Shown one piece after another: positions 22,291 to 29,833 of a stretch of DNA of 64,000 bases (its first letter is position 1; the number at the start of each line of letters is the position of its first letter). Under the pieces are notes generated by a model, which ran no database searches, was not told the DNA's origin, and saw only the letters and a list, made by a program, of their open reading frames with translations. Source of the stretch: JAXLYE01 sp046351595 (GTDB lineage: Bacteria; Myxococcota_A; Polyangia; Palsa-1104; JAEUJZ01). The stretch spans positions 372,001 to 436,000 of the forward strand of contig JAXLYE010000001.1 of the NCBI GenBank assembly GCA_046351595.1, written 5' to 3'. A program made the translations under genes and the position numbers.

Positions 22291-22797
22291 CTAGCCGCTC
22301 GCCGGCGTCCCGGCGGGCGCGGTCCGTGCGGGCGCACGTCGCTCCCCGGCTGCCGGCGGGGTCGGTGCGGCGCCCTCATCGGGGCTCGGCACCGGCGGGC
22401 GCCCGGGCTTGGTCCACGGCCGGCACCAGACCTCGGTCCAGCGCTTGGCGCCGGTGCTGCGGCAGCGGTACTCCCACGCCGGCTCGGCCTCGGCGAAGGC
22501 GTGATCGCAGCGGCCCTGGCTGCCCAGGTGGTTGCCGCAGGGCGCGCAGAACTCGCCCGCCTGCTGCACGCTCTCGACGGTGCAGGCCGCGGGCTTGGCC
22601 GGCGCGCTCGCCTTGGCGGGCGGGGTCGGCGCAGGTCGGGCCGCGGACGATGGCGATGCGGGGCCAGATGAGGGAACCGATGCGGGACCCGATGCGGGAG
22701 CGGTCCCCACCTTTGGCTCGGCCGCAGCGGACCGGGATACCAGCAGCCAGGGCACCAGGGCGACGGGGATCAGGCGACGGCAGGTTCGCACGAGCAT
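22291..22797 (-). CDS. secreted cysteine-rich protein of unknown function
   Basis: 168 residues. A Sec signal (LIPVALVPWLLVSRSAAAEP) precedes a 50-residue Ala/Pro/Ser linker. A compact core of about 60 residues follows with six cysteines (C-TVESVQQAGEF-C-APC, GRC, YRC, WC), suggesting a disulfide knot, and then a Pro-rich C-terminal tail. No family recognised. A TATACT at 22804-22809 (minus strand) lies only seven bases from the ATG, so transcription may start at or near the start codon. Confidence 0.7.
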   Translation of the reverse strand: MLVRTCRRLIPVALVPWLLVSRSAAAEPKVGTAPASGPASVPSSGPASPSSAARPAPTPPAKASAPAKPAACTVESVQQAGEFCAPCGNHLGSQGRCDHAFAEAEPAWEYRCRSTGAKRWTEVWCRPWTKPGRPPVPSPDEGAAPTPPAAGERRAPARTAPAGTPASG

Positions 22798-22908
22798 CCC
22801 CTCAGTATAGAGGCGCGGCCGGCGCGAGGTCCCAGCGCGAACGAGAGCTCAGCGGATCCGATTGCCGCCGCATAGATCCTGCGGCTAGGAAGCCCTGCTC
22901 GGGCGGGA

Positions 22909-22914
22909 TATAAC
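22909..22914 (+). promoter_or_regulatory. -10 element next to pyk start
   Basis: TATAAC twelve bases upstream of the pyk ATG; no clear -35 or ribosome site follows, so a very short or absent 5' leader is implied. Confidence 0.4.
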
Positions 22915-22925
22915 CAATTAGCAGA

Positions 22926-24440
22926 ATGAGCCAGACACAGACCAACACACAGATCGTGTCCCAGCCCATCTCCCTGGCCCGCCACCCGCTCGCCAGCCCG
23001 TTCCGGCGCGCCAAGATCGTCTGCACGATCGGCCCGGCCAGCCGCAGCGCCGAGGTGATCGGCCACCTCATCGACGAGGGCATGGACGTCGCGCGCCTCA
23101 ACTTCTCGCACGGCAGCGCCGACGATCACCGCCAGACCGTCGCCAACGTCCGCGAGCAGGCGCACAAGCGCGGCCGCCCCGTCGCCATCCTGCAGGACCT
23201 GCAGGGCCCCAAGATCCGCGTCGGCAAGATCAAGCCCGGCACGGTCCTCGAGGCCGGGACCGAGTTCGTGCTGACCACCGACGAGATCCTCGGTGACGCG
23301 CGCCGCGCCTCGATCACCTACGACGGCCTGCCCTGCGACGTGCAGCCGGGCAACCTGCTGCTGCTCGACGACGGCCTCTTGCAGATCGAGGTCCTTGAGG
23401 TGCAGGGCAACGACGTCATCACCCGCGTCCTGGTCGGCGGCCCGCTGTCCAACAACAAGGGCGTCAACCTGCCCGGCGTGAAGGTTTCGGCGCCGTCGAT
23501 GTCCGACAAGGATCGCGCCGACCTCATCCTCGGACAGGAGCTCGGCGTCGACTTCCTGGCGCTGTCGTTCGTGCGCTCGCCGTCGGACATCCTGGAGGCC
23601 AAGGCCGCCATCGTCGAGGCGCGCAGCCGAATCCCCGACGCGCAGTCGCGGCCGCCGACGCACATCGTCGCCAAGATCGAGAAGCCCGAGGGCGTCGACC
23701 GCCTGCACGAGATCTTGAACGTCGCCGACGGCATCATGGTCGCGCGCGGGGATCTCGGCGTCGAGCTCGGGCCCGAGAAGGTGCCGCTGGTGCAGAAGGC
23801 CGCGATCCAGATGGCCAACTCGCAGGCCAAGCTCGTGATCACCGCGACGCAGATGCTCGAGTCGATGACGACCAACGCGCGGCCGACGCGCGCCGAGGCC
23901 TCGGACGTCGCCAACGCCATCATGGACGCCACCGACGCGGTGATGCTGTCGGCGGAGACCGCCTCGGGCCGCTACCCGATCCTGGCGGTGCGCACCATGG
24001 ACCGCATCGTCCGCGAGGTCGAGTCGAGCGAGCGCTACTACCGCGTCATGCGCGACCGCGACTGGCCGATGATCCGCGTCACCAGCAACGCCGTCGCGCA
24101 CGCCGCCGTGGTCGCGGCGCGGCTGGTCGAGGCGCCGGTGATCATCGCGATCAGCGACTCGGGCGGCGCCGCCCGCCTGATCTCCGAGTACCGCCCCGAG
24201 GCGCAGATCGTCGGCGTGACCTCCAAGCGCGACGTCTACAACCAGCTCGCCGGCTACTGGGGCATCCTGCCGCTGCTCGCGCCCGAGGCCGACGACGAGG
24301 CGACGATGATCCAGCGGACCGTGAGCATGGTCGCCGACCGCGGCCTCTGCCGCTCGGGCCAGATGGTGATCCTGACGATGGCCATCCCGTTCCGCAGCGG
24401 GCGCTCGACCAATACGATGCAGATCCACATGGTGCCCTAG
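22926..24440 (+). CDS. pyk: pyruvate kinase
   Basis: 504 residues, normal length. It converts phosphoenolpyruvate and ADP to pyruvate and ATP, the last step of glycolysis, in the cytoplasm. Signatures: AKIVCTIGPASRS, MDVARLNFSHGSADDH, the B-domain with LQDLQGPKIRVGKI, catalytic region IVAKIEKPEGV, Mg-binding VARGDLGVELG, and ATQMLESMTTNARPTRAE, SAETASGRYP. The C-terminal allosteric domain is complete. It is monocistronic, followed at 24479 by sodC on the same strand. No Shine-Dalgarno-like sequence precedes the ATG. Confidence 0.97.
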   Translation: MSQTQTNTQIVSQPISLARHPLASPFRRAKIVCTIGPASRSAEVIGHLIDEGMDVARLNFSHGSADDHRQTVANVREQAHKRGRPVAILQDLQGPKIRVGKIKPGTVLEAGTEFVLTTDEILGDARRASITYDGLPCDVQPGNLLLLDDGLLQIEVLEVQGNDVITRVLVGGPLSNNKGVNLPGVKVSAPSMSDKDRADLILGQELGVDFLALSFVRSPSDILEAKAAIVEARSRIPDAQSRPPTHIVAKIEKPEGVDRLHEILNVADGIMVARGDLGVELGPEKVPLVQKAAIQMANSQAKLVITATQMLESMTTNARPTRAEASDVANAIMDATDAVMLSAETASGRYPILAVRTMDRIVREVESSERYYRVMRDRDWPMIRVTSNAVAHAAVVAARLVEAPVIIAISDSGGAARLISEYRPEAQIVGVTSKRDVYNQLAGYWGILPLLAPEADDEATMIQRTVSMVADRGLCRSGQMVILTMAIPFRSGRSTNTMQIHMVP

Positions 24441-24478
24441 CGCCACCTCGCTCAGCATTTCCCTTGGAGGCCTTCTTC

Positions 24479-25090
24479 ATGCGCAAGCTCATCCTCTCCT
24501 CGCTGCTCCTCTGCGCGGCCCTGTCGTTCACGGGCTGTCCCAAGCCCGACCAGCCGCCCGGCACCGGCGGCACGGGCACCGGCGGCACCACGGGCACCGG
24601 CGGCACCGGCGGCACCGGCGGCACCACGGGCACCAGCGGCGAGCTCGTCGCGATCACCACGCTCGAGGCGCGCAGCGGCAGCGCCATCTCGGGCAGCGCC
24701 ACCTTCACCCAGGTCGGCAGCGCGGTCCGGGTCGTCGTCGAGGTCAAGGGCGCGACCCCCGGCGAGCACGGCCTGCACGTGCACGAGGTCGGCGACTGCT
24801 CGGCCCCCGACGCCAAGAGCGCGGGCAACCACTTCAACCCGGGCAACCAGGCGCACGGCAGCCCCACCGCGGATCCGCACCACGGCGGCGACTTCGGCAA
24901 CATCACCGTCGGACCCGACGGCTCGGCGCGGCTCGAGCTGGCCCTGGCCGGCCTGACCGTGGCCGCAGGCCCGAGCTCGGTGGTCGGCCGCTCGCTGGTC
25001 CTGCACGAGAAGCCCGACGATCTGCGCACGCAGCCGAGCGGCAACTCCGGCAACCGCATCGGCTGCGGCGTCATCCAGCTCAAGCAGTAG
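24479..25090 (+). CDS. sodC: Cu/Zn superoxide dismutase, lipoprotein
   Basis: 203 residues. Lipoprotein signal ending FTGC, then a flexible linker of Gly/Thr repeats (GTGG units, about 30 residues), then the SOD domain. Metal ligands are all present: HGLHVHEVGDCS (Cu histidines and first disulfide Cys), NHFNPGNQAHG (bridging and Zn His), PHHGGDFGNI (Zn His, Asp), GRSLVLHEKPDDL (Cu His), and GNRIGCGVI with the active-site Arg and the second Cys. It dismutates superoxide outside the cytoplasm, tethered to a membrane. GGAGG lies upstream. It lies 38 bases after pyk and may read through from it. Confidence 0.97.
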   Translation: MRKLILSSLLLCAALSFTGCPKPDQPPGTGGTGTGGTTGTGGTGGTGGTTGTSGELVAITTLEARSGSAISGSATFTQVGSAVRVVVEVKGATPGEHGLHVHEVGDCSAPDAKSAGNHFNPGNQAHGSPTADPHHGGDFGNITVGPDGSARLELALAGLTVAAGPSSVVGRSLVLHEKPDDLRTQPSGNSGNRIGCGVIQLKQ

Positions 25091-25108
25091 GCCCGCCCGC
25101 AGCCCCCG

Positions 25109-25663
25109 ATGGCCGACCCGGCAAGCGGCCCGCCGCGCCGACTCCTCGCCTCGACCTACTCCGAGCACGAGGATCTGTGCCGTCGCTGCGGCATGTCCTG
25201 CCACTTCGCGGTGCCGGTCAACGGCCTGCCCGTGGTCATCGACGCCCTGCGCTGCCGCTTCCTCGGCCGCGACGCCGGCGGCCGCTTCGCCTGCACCGTC
25301 TACGATCGCCGCTTTGAGCTGGCGCCCTGGTGCCACACCGCCGAGGACGCGCTGGCGCAGGGCCTGCTGGCGCGTGACTGCCCGTACGCGCGCGGCGTGC
25401 CCGGATACCGCGGCAAGGTCCGCCTGTCGCCGCAGCTCTTGAAGCAGGTCCTGCCGGCGCTGCGCGCCGAGGTCGCCCGCGCCGGCGTGCCGTTCGGCGC
25501 CGACCCCGACGCCGCCGCGGCCTTCCTCGCCGAGGGCGGCGGCACCTGGCGCTACCGGCAGAGCGCCGACGGCAGCCGCTACCTGTTCGAGCGTGAGGAG
25601 CCAGCGGCGAGCAGCCCCATCGCAGGCGACAGCCGCAGCGCTCCCGCCGACGAGCAGACCTAG
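25109..25663 (+). CDS. YkgJ-family cysteine-cluster protein
   Basis: 184 residues. Cysteines are arranged CRRCGMSC (near 24-31), then ALRCRFLG, FACTVYDRR, PWCHTAEDA and RDCPYARG, the Zn/Fe-binding pattern of YkgJ proteins (putative zinc- or iron-chelating domain). In this family the first motif is usually CxxCGxCC; here the last residues read GMSC. The biochemical role of the family is not established. The Ser/Ala-rich C-terminal tail is likely disordered. It lies 18 bases after sodC on the same strand and overlaps the convergent hydrolase gene by four bases. Confidence 0.8.
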   Translation: MADPASGPPRRLLASTYSEHEDLCRRCGMSCHFAVPVNGLPVVIDALRCRFLGRDAGGRFACTVYDRRFELAPWCHTAEDALAQGLLARDCPYARGVPGYRGKVRLSPQLLKQVLPALRAEVARAGVPFGADPDAAAAFLAEGGGTWRYRQSADGSRYLFEREEPAASSPIAGDSRSAPADEQT

Positions 25664-26376
25664 GGGGTCGCGCCCACGAGCTCCAGCAGCGCCGCGAGCA
25701 CGGCCGGCTCCTCGGCGTTGTTGAAGTGCCGCCCGCCCGGCGCCAGCCGCACGCCCGCGCCGAGCTGCTGCCAGCGCTCGGCGTTGCCGACGTGATCCGC
25801 GGTGAACGGATCGTTGTCCGAGAGCAGCACGCGCAGCGTACGCACCGCGGCGCGCGCCCGCTCGAGATCGGCCATCGGCTCGAGCCACGGCCGGATGCTG
25901 TCCCAGGGCCGATCGATCTGCCACCAGCCCGCGACACACAGCGCGCCGCCAATCGCTCCACCGCCCGATGCGCCGCCCGATGCGCCGCCCGATGCGCCCA
26001 TCGACGCGCCCGCGCCGCCGGGGCCTGGAGCCAGCCCGCGCAGCGCCCGCAGCAGCGCCTGGCAGCCGACGCTGTGGGCGAGCACGTAGGTCTGCTCGAG
26101 CGCCGCCGCATCCTGGCCGGGTGGCTGCAGCGCCGCGGCGATCGCCGCCGGCCAGGCGTCCACGTCCGGGAGCTCGGGCCGCGGCAGCACCAGCACCCGC
26201 GCCTCCGCGAACAGGCCCGGGTGCTCCGCCGCCAGCCGCGTCAGCAGCCACGGGTAGTAGTCCGACTCGGGCCGACCGGCCCAGCGCGGAACGATGAGCA
26301 GGCGGCGACCGCTGCCGCCCCCCGCTCCGGCGCCCTGGCCCTGGCCCTCCGTTGCACGCTCCGGCTGATGGGTCAT
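25660..26376 (-). CDS. RBBP9/YdeN-like alpha/beta hydrolase
   Basis: 238 residues. RLLIVPRWAGRPESDYYPWL at the N terminus, nucleophile elbow LAHSVGCQALLRAL (Ser in H-S-V-G), Asp in LLSDNDPFTA and His in GGRHFNN give a full triad in RBBP9/YdeN order. Members are small serine hydrolases of unknown natural substrate. An inserted Gly/Ala/Ser run (ASGGASGGASGGG near 145) comes from short tandem repeats of a 12-base unit and is likely a flexible loop. It is convergent with the YkgJ-type gene and overlaps it by four bases. Confidence 0.85.
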   Translation of the reverse strand: MTHQPERATEGQGQGAGAGGGSGRRLLIVPRWAGRPESDYYPWLLTRLAAEHPGLFAEARVLVLPRPELPDVDAWPAAIAAALQPPGQDAAALEQTYVLAHSVGCQALLRALRGLAPGPGGAGASMGASGGASGGASGGGAIGGALCVAGWWQIDRPWDSIRPWLEPMADLERARAAVRTLRVLLSDNDPFTADHVGNAERWQQLGAGVRLAPGGRHFNNAEEPAVLAALLELVGATP

Positions 26377-26479
26377 CGCCGCTCAGTCTACAACGCCGCA
26401 GCGGCCGGCAGCGCCGCCGCGCACGCCGGTCCCATCCCGTCGCAAAAACCATCGAGCGCGCGTGGGGAGGAAAAACCCG

Positions 26480-26508
26480 TTGACATCTCCAGGGAACTCC
26501 CCTTAAAT
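26480..26508 (+). promoter_or_regulatory. tRNA-Asn promoter
   Basis: Consensus TTGACA (26480-26485), 17-base spacer, TTAAAT (26503-26508), about 30 bases before the mature tRNA. Confidence 0.7.
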
Positions 26509-26536
26509 CCCTTTTGCTTGCGCGCCTTGCGCGTCG

Positions 26537-26613
<77 letters not shown>

Positions 26614-26627
26614 AAAAGACTTAGCAG

Positions 26628-26666
26628 CGGCTCCAGGGAGAAATCCCTGGGGCCGTTCTTATTTTG
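26628..26666 (+). terminator. intrinsic terminator of tRNA-Asn
   Basis: 12-bp stem 26628-26639/26644-26655 with a GAAA tetraloop (one G-T pair), then TTCTTATTTT. Confidence 0.9.
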
Positions 26667-26812
26667 GGCTCCTTGACCGGGATCGACGCGAAGGGGTCGT
26701 GGAACCCCGCGAGCCGCTCGCCGAGCGCGCGCTCACCGACGACCCCTGGCTGTCCCGCGTGGGCGCGGCGGCTGCACATCGAGCTGCAAGACGGCTGCGG
26801 CCTCGAACCCGA

Positions 26813-26841
26813 CGGGTGATATCCTCCGCTCACATCACCCG
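26813..26841. promoter_or_regulatory. inverted repeat in the leader of the restriction gene
   Basis: CGGGTGAT (26813-26820) and ATCACCCG (26834-26841), 13-base spacing, 31 bases before the endonuclease start codon. Position and symmetry fit an operator for a dimeric regulator or an mRNA hairpin near the ribosome site. No C (controller) protein gene is seen in the block. Confidence 0.5.
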
Positions 26842-26872
26842 CCGGGCGGTGAAGGCGAGGAGGTCCTCAGCG

Positions 26873-28540
26873 ATGGCGCGCAGCGACTCCAGGTACGGCG
26901 GCCGCGGAAGGCCGTGGCACCCCGACTTCATCCAGTACATGGAGTTCATCGCCTCCCACCCGGCCTACGCGGGCATGCCTGATGTTTACTACGAGCCAGG
27001 GCGCATCCAGTGGGAGGCCCCATCAAACCGCGCGACCGGCCAGTTCAAGGACACTCACGGCAAGCGCCTGAAATGGTGGGCGCTGCAGGCCGACAGGCTC
27101 GGCATCTCGACCTCGTCGGAGATGTGGATCTCCCGGGTCGCAAAGCAGATCCACCCGACGAAGGAGAAGCCCTGCAAGATCTGCGGCCGGGTCCTCGAGC
27201 TGCGCTACGTCTACCCGCAGGCGCGGTTCTTGGCGAAGGTGAAGAAGCTCCGGTTCGTGAACGAGAGCTTTCCGGTCGACCCGCTGGAGCCGGTGGGCTC
27301 CCTTGTCGCACGGCTCGTCGGCGAGTACGGCGATGCCGCGGTGGCGGCGATGCCGCGGTTGTTCGCGACGCCGCAGGTCGCGCTCCCGAGTCCGCTCCCC
27401 GAGGACCTGGCGGGCTGGTCAAAGTGGATCGATGAGGTCTTCGTACCTAGCGAGCCCCGCGGCATCCTGAGCCCCGGGGCGATGTCGAATCCCCCCGATC
27501 GCTTCGACGGCTTCCACTGCGACAACCTCTGCTGCCGTGGCACGGCGGACAAGGGGCGTCACAAGCAGAACCTCCAGTCCTACGTCACCGACCGCCGCGT
27601 ATTTGAATACTGGACCTCTGGTGACTGGGTGGCGGCTGATCGCTTGATGGGCCAGCTGCGCTCTGGACTCTCCGACGAGGGCTGCCGCCACGGGCATCCA
27701 GGGCCTTGCGCGATCGATCACATCGGTCCGATCTCCCTGGGATTTGCGCATCGACCTCGATTCCAGCTGCTCTGCGGATCGTGCAACAGCGCGAAGAACA
27801 ACCGCATGGACCGCTCTGACGTGGAGCTGCTCAAGGCGGATGAGCGCGCGGGCGCGGAGATCGTCTCTTGGCACAGCGCAGCGCTATGGAACGCGTGCAA
27901 GGGGCGTGTGAGGTCGGACGAGCACGCGCGGCGCCTCAGCAAGATGATGCGCGACAACCGGCACTCGCTGATGCACGCGCTGCAGGCTGTTGCCGATGCC
28001 GGGGCGTACGCATTCCTCGGATCGCTGCTCGAGCTGGAGCGCGCGGACTACGACGTCGCGTTCGTGAACCTTCGCATCGAGGATCACCTCACCGTCTTCG
28101 ACCAGCTGGAGCGAGCGCCCCGGACCACCAAGTACGCGGCCGAGCAGAAGGCAAGGCGGTGCCGGATCGCATTCAAAGAGCTTTTCACCTACTTCAAGAA
28201 GGAGAACCGCAACTCGTTTGTCGTGCGGGATGAGGCCAGTGACAGGCTTCTCGAGGCGGCAGTCGCAGCGCTGCAGGCCGATGCCGCAGCGACCGCGACG
28301 CTCGATGAGGCGCTGATCGCCGCGAGCGAGTCAGCCGACGGCACCTCAGATGCGGCCTTTCGTGCGCTGCTTCCTCAGATTTCTAGCGCGCGGCGACCCT
28401 CGTTCCAGGAGGCACTGGGACTTCTGCGCCAGCACATGGATGCAGTGGGCGGGCTGCTCGCGGCTCGTTGGGAAGACGAGCGATATGTTCGGGACTGCGA
28501 GGACGGCGAGGAGGAGCTTGACGACGAGGTCGAGCGCTGA
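26873..28540 (+). CDS. type IIS restriction endonuclease, Alw26I/Eco31I/Esp3I family (HNH)
   Basis: 555 residues, similar to the size expected for Eco31I-type enzymes. The HNH nuclease core is visible: C271-x7-C279-A-I-D282-H283-I-G-P, then LLC301-G-S-C304-N305-SAKNNR, i.e. Asp-His plus Asn with a CxxC zinc knuckle. An N-terminal zinc-like C101-x2-C104 and C216-x3-C220-C221 add structure. HNH type IIS enzymes of this family cut a few bases outside GTCTC-type sites; the site recognised here cannot be read. Ribosome site GAGGAGGT lies eight bases before the ATG. It is convergent with the cognate methyltransferase genes (28577-31428). Codon use is less GC-extreme than that of the neighbours, which fits acquisition. 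Confidence 0.85.
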   Translation: MARSDSRYGGRGRPWHPDFIQYMEFIASHPAYAGMPDVYYEPGRIQWEAPSNRATGQFKDTHGKRLKWWALQADRLGISTSSEMWISRVAKQIHPTKEKPCKICGRVLELRYVYPQARFLAKVKKLRFVNESFPVDPLEPVGSLVARLVGEYGDAAVAAMPRLFATPQVALPSPLPEDLAGWSKWIDEVFVPSEPRGILSPGAMSNPPDRFDGFHCDNLCCRGTADKGRHKQNLQSYVTDRRVFEYWTSGDWVAADRLMGQLRSGLSDEGCRHGHPGPCAIDHIGPISLGFAHRPRFQLLCGSCNSAKNNRMDRSDVELLKADERAGAEIVSWHSAALWNACKGRVRSDEHARRLSKMMRDNRHSLMHALQAVADAGAYAFLGSLLELERADYDVAFVNLRIEDHLTVFDQLERAPRTTKYAAEQKARRCRIAFKELFTYFKKENRNSFVVRDEASDRLLEAAVAALQADAAATATLDEALIAASESADGTSDAAFRALLPQISSARRPSFQEALGLLRQHMDAVGGLLAARWEDERYVRDCEDGEEELDDEVER

Positions 28541-28576
28541 CCGGAGAGGTCGGAGCTCGAGCCTGATGCCTGTCCG

Positions 28577-29833
28577 TCACGTCTCGCAGAAAGAGTCAGG
28601 GCGTGCACGGCCGCTGGCTCTCCCCCTCCGAGGCCGCTCGTCCTCCTCCGGGTTCACTTCGGGTGGGCCAGACCGAGGGCGCATCGATAGTGTGTCGACG
28701 AATGCCGAGGCGTCGATCTCGCCGCGCATGAGGCGCTGGTAGGGCGTCTGCGGTCTGGTCCGATACTTCAGCGCGCTGCCGTCCTGGCCAGCAGCCAGCG
28801 CGGGCAGGTCGCTCAGCGCTTCGCCAACGGACACCGGCGCCTTGCCCAAGAGGCCAGCGGAGAGGGGCCCGGTGGCAAGCTGGAACGGCTTCGACTTCCG
28901 GAATCCGACGATGATCACGCGCTTCCTCCGTTGCGGGACCCCGTACTCATCAGCAGCAACGCGCCAGACGCGTACCTCCTTCGCCACCTTCTTCAGCTCT
29001 GCGACAACCTCGGCGAAGACGGCACCGCCCTCCATGTTGAGCAGTCCGGTGACGTTCTCGAAGAGGAACGCATCAGGAGCCACCGCCTCTACGAGGGCGC
29101 AGTAGTCCTTGAAGAGGTGGTTGCGATCATCCTCTCGCGAGCGTCGATTGCCGGCGGTCGAGAACCCCTGGCAGGGCGGCCCGCCCACCAGGACGCGGGG
29201 GAGCCTCTTGTTGGCAGCTGCGGTGGCCAGCTTGATGATTCCCGATCGAATCTCCGGTGCGCGGATGTCACCCACCAGGACGTTCTGGTGGATGTTCTTG
29301 GCAAACGTGGCCATCGCGTGCTCGTCGATATCTGACGCAACGACGCTCTTCCAGCCGGCCCAGTGGAAGCCGAGAGAGAGTCCTCCAGCCCCGGCGAAGA
29401 GGTCGACGAGGATGCCGGGCCTGCCAAACGACTTGGCGAGCCAGTACGCGAGCAGCGGTGGCACCGCGTTCCCGATCTGCTTCGCGATCGCAGTGTTCGG
29501 TCCAGTGAACACGAACGAGTCGGGGAAGCTCTGGAGTCGAGCCGCCTCGCGGTACGAGAGCGTTCGGTCCTGCGAGGCGTCGAAGTGCAGGTGGCAGCCG
29601 TTGCCAGGCCGTCCGAAGTACGTGGAGATGGTGTACGCGGGCTCGCCGCTGAGGAGGCGACCATAGTACGTCGAGCGGCTGCCCTCGCCACGAGCGTAGC
29701 TCTCGCGAATCTGCTTCAGGCGCTGGGACGGAACGGACTCTGGAATGTCCTTCCAGTTGCCACCGGGCGGGACCGCGCGCGCGAACATCAGATCGAGCTC
29801 GCTGAGTTTGGGGGACACGTGATTGGGAATCAT
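28577..29833 (-). CDS. circularly permuted DNA cytosine-5 methyltransferase of the R-M system
   Basis: 418 residues. All core m5C motifs are present but in rotated order. A TRD-like part (NHVSPKLSEL, VPPGGNWKDIPE) comes first, then motif IX (REAARLQSFPDSFVF, 95-109), motif X (QIGNAVPPLLAYWL, 119-132), motif I (DLFAGAGGLSLGF, 144-156), catalytic GGPPCQGFS (Cys221), FEN (258-260), QRRKR (301-305), and finally the first TRD half (YQRLMRG). The break thus falls inside the target-recognition region. It protects one strand of the asymmetric site. Start ATG overlaps the stop of the adenine methyltransferase gene (ATGA), so it is translationally coupled. The last 30 residues look like an added basic tail. 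Confidence 0.93.
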   Translation of the reverse strand: MIPNHVSPKLSELDLMFARAVPPGGNWKDIPESVPSQRLKQIRESYARGEGSRSTYYGRLLSGEPAYTISTYFGRPGNGCHLHFDASQDRTLSYREAARLQSFPDSFVFTGPNTAIAKQIGNAVPPLLAYWLAKSFGRPGILVDLFAGAGGLSLGFHWAGWKSVVASDIDEHAMATFAKNIHQNVLVGDIRAPEIRSGIIKLATAAANKRLPRVLVGGPPCQGFSTAGNRRSREDDRNHLFKDYCALVEAVAPDAFLFENVTGLLNMEGGAVFAEVVAELKKVAKEVRVWRVAADEYGVPQRRKRVIIVGFRKSKPFQLATGPLSAGLLGKAPVSVGEALSDLPALAAGQDGSALKYRTRPQTPYQRLMRGEIDASAFVDTLSMRPRSGPPEVNPEEDERPRRGRASGRARPDSFCET

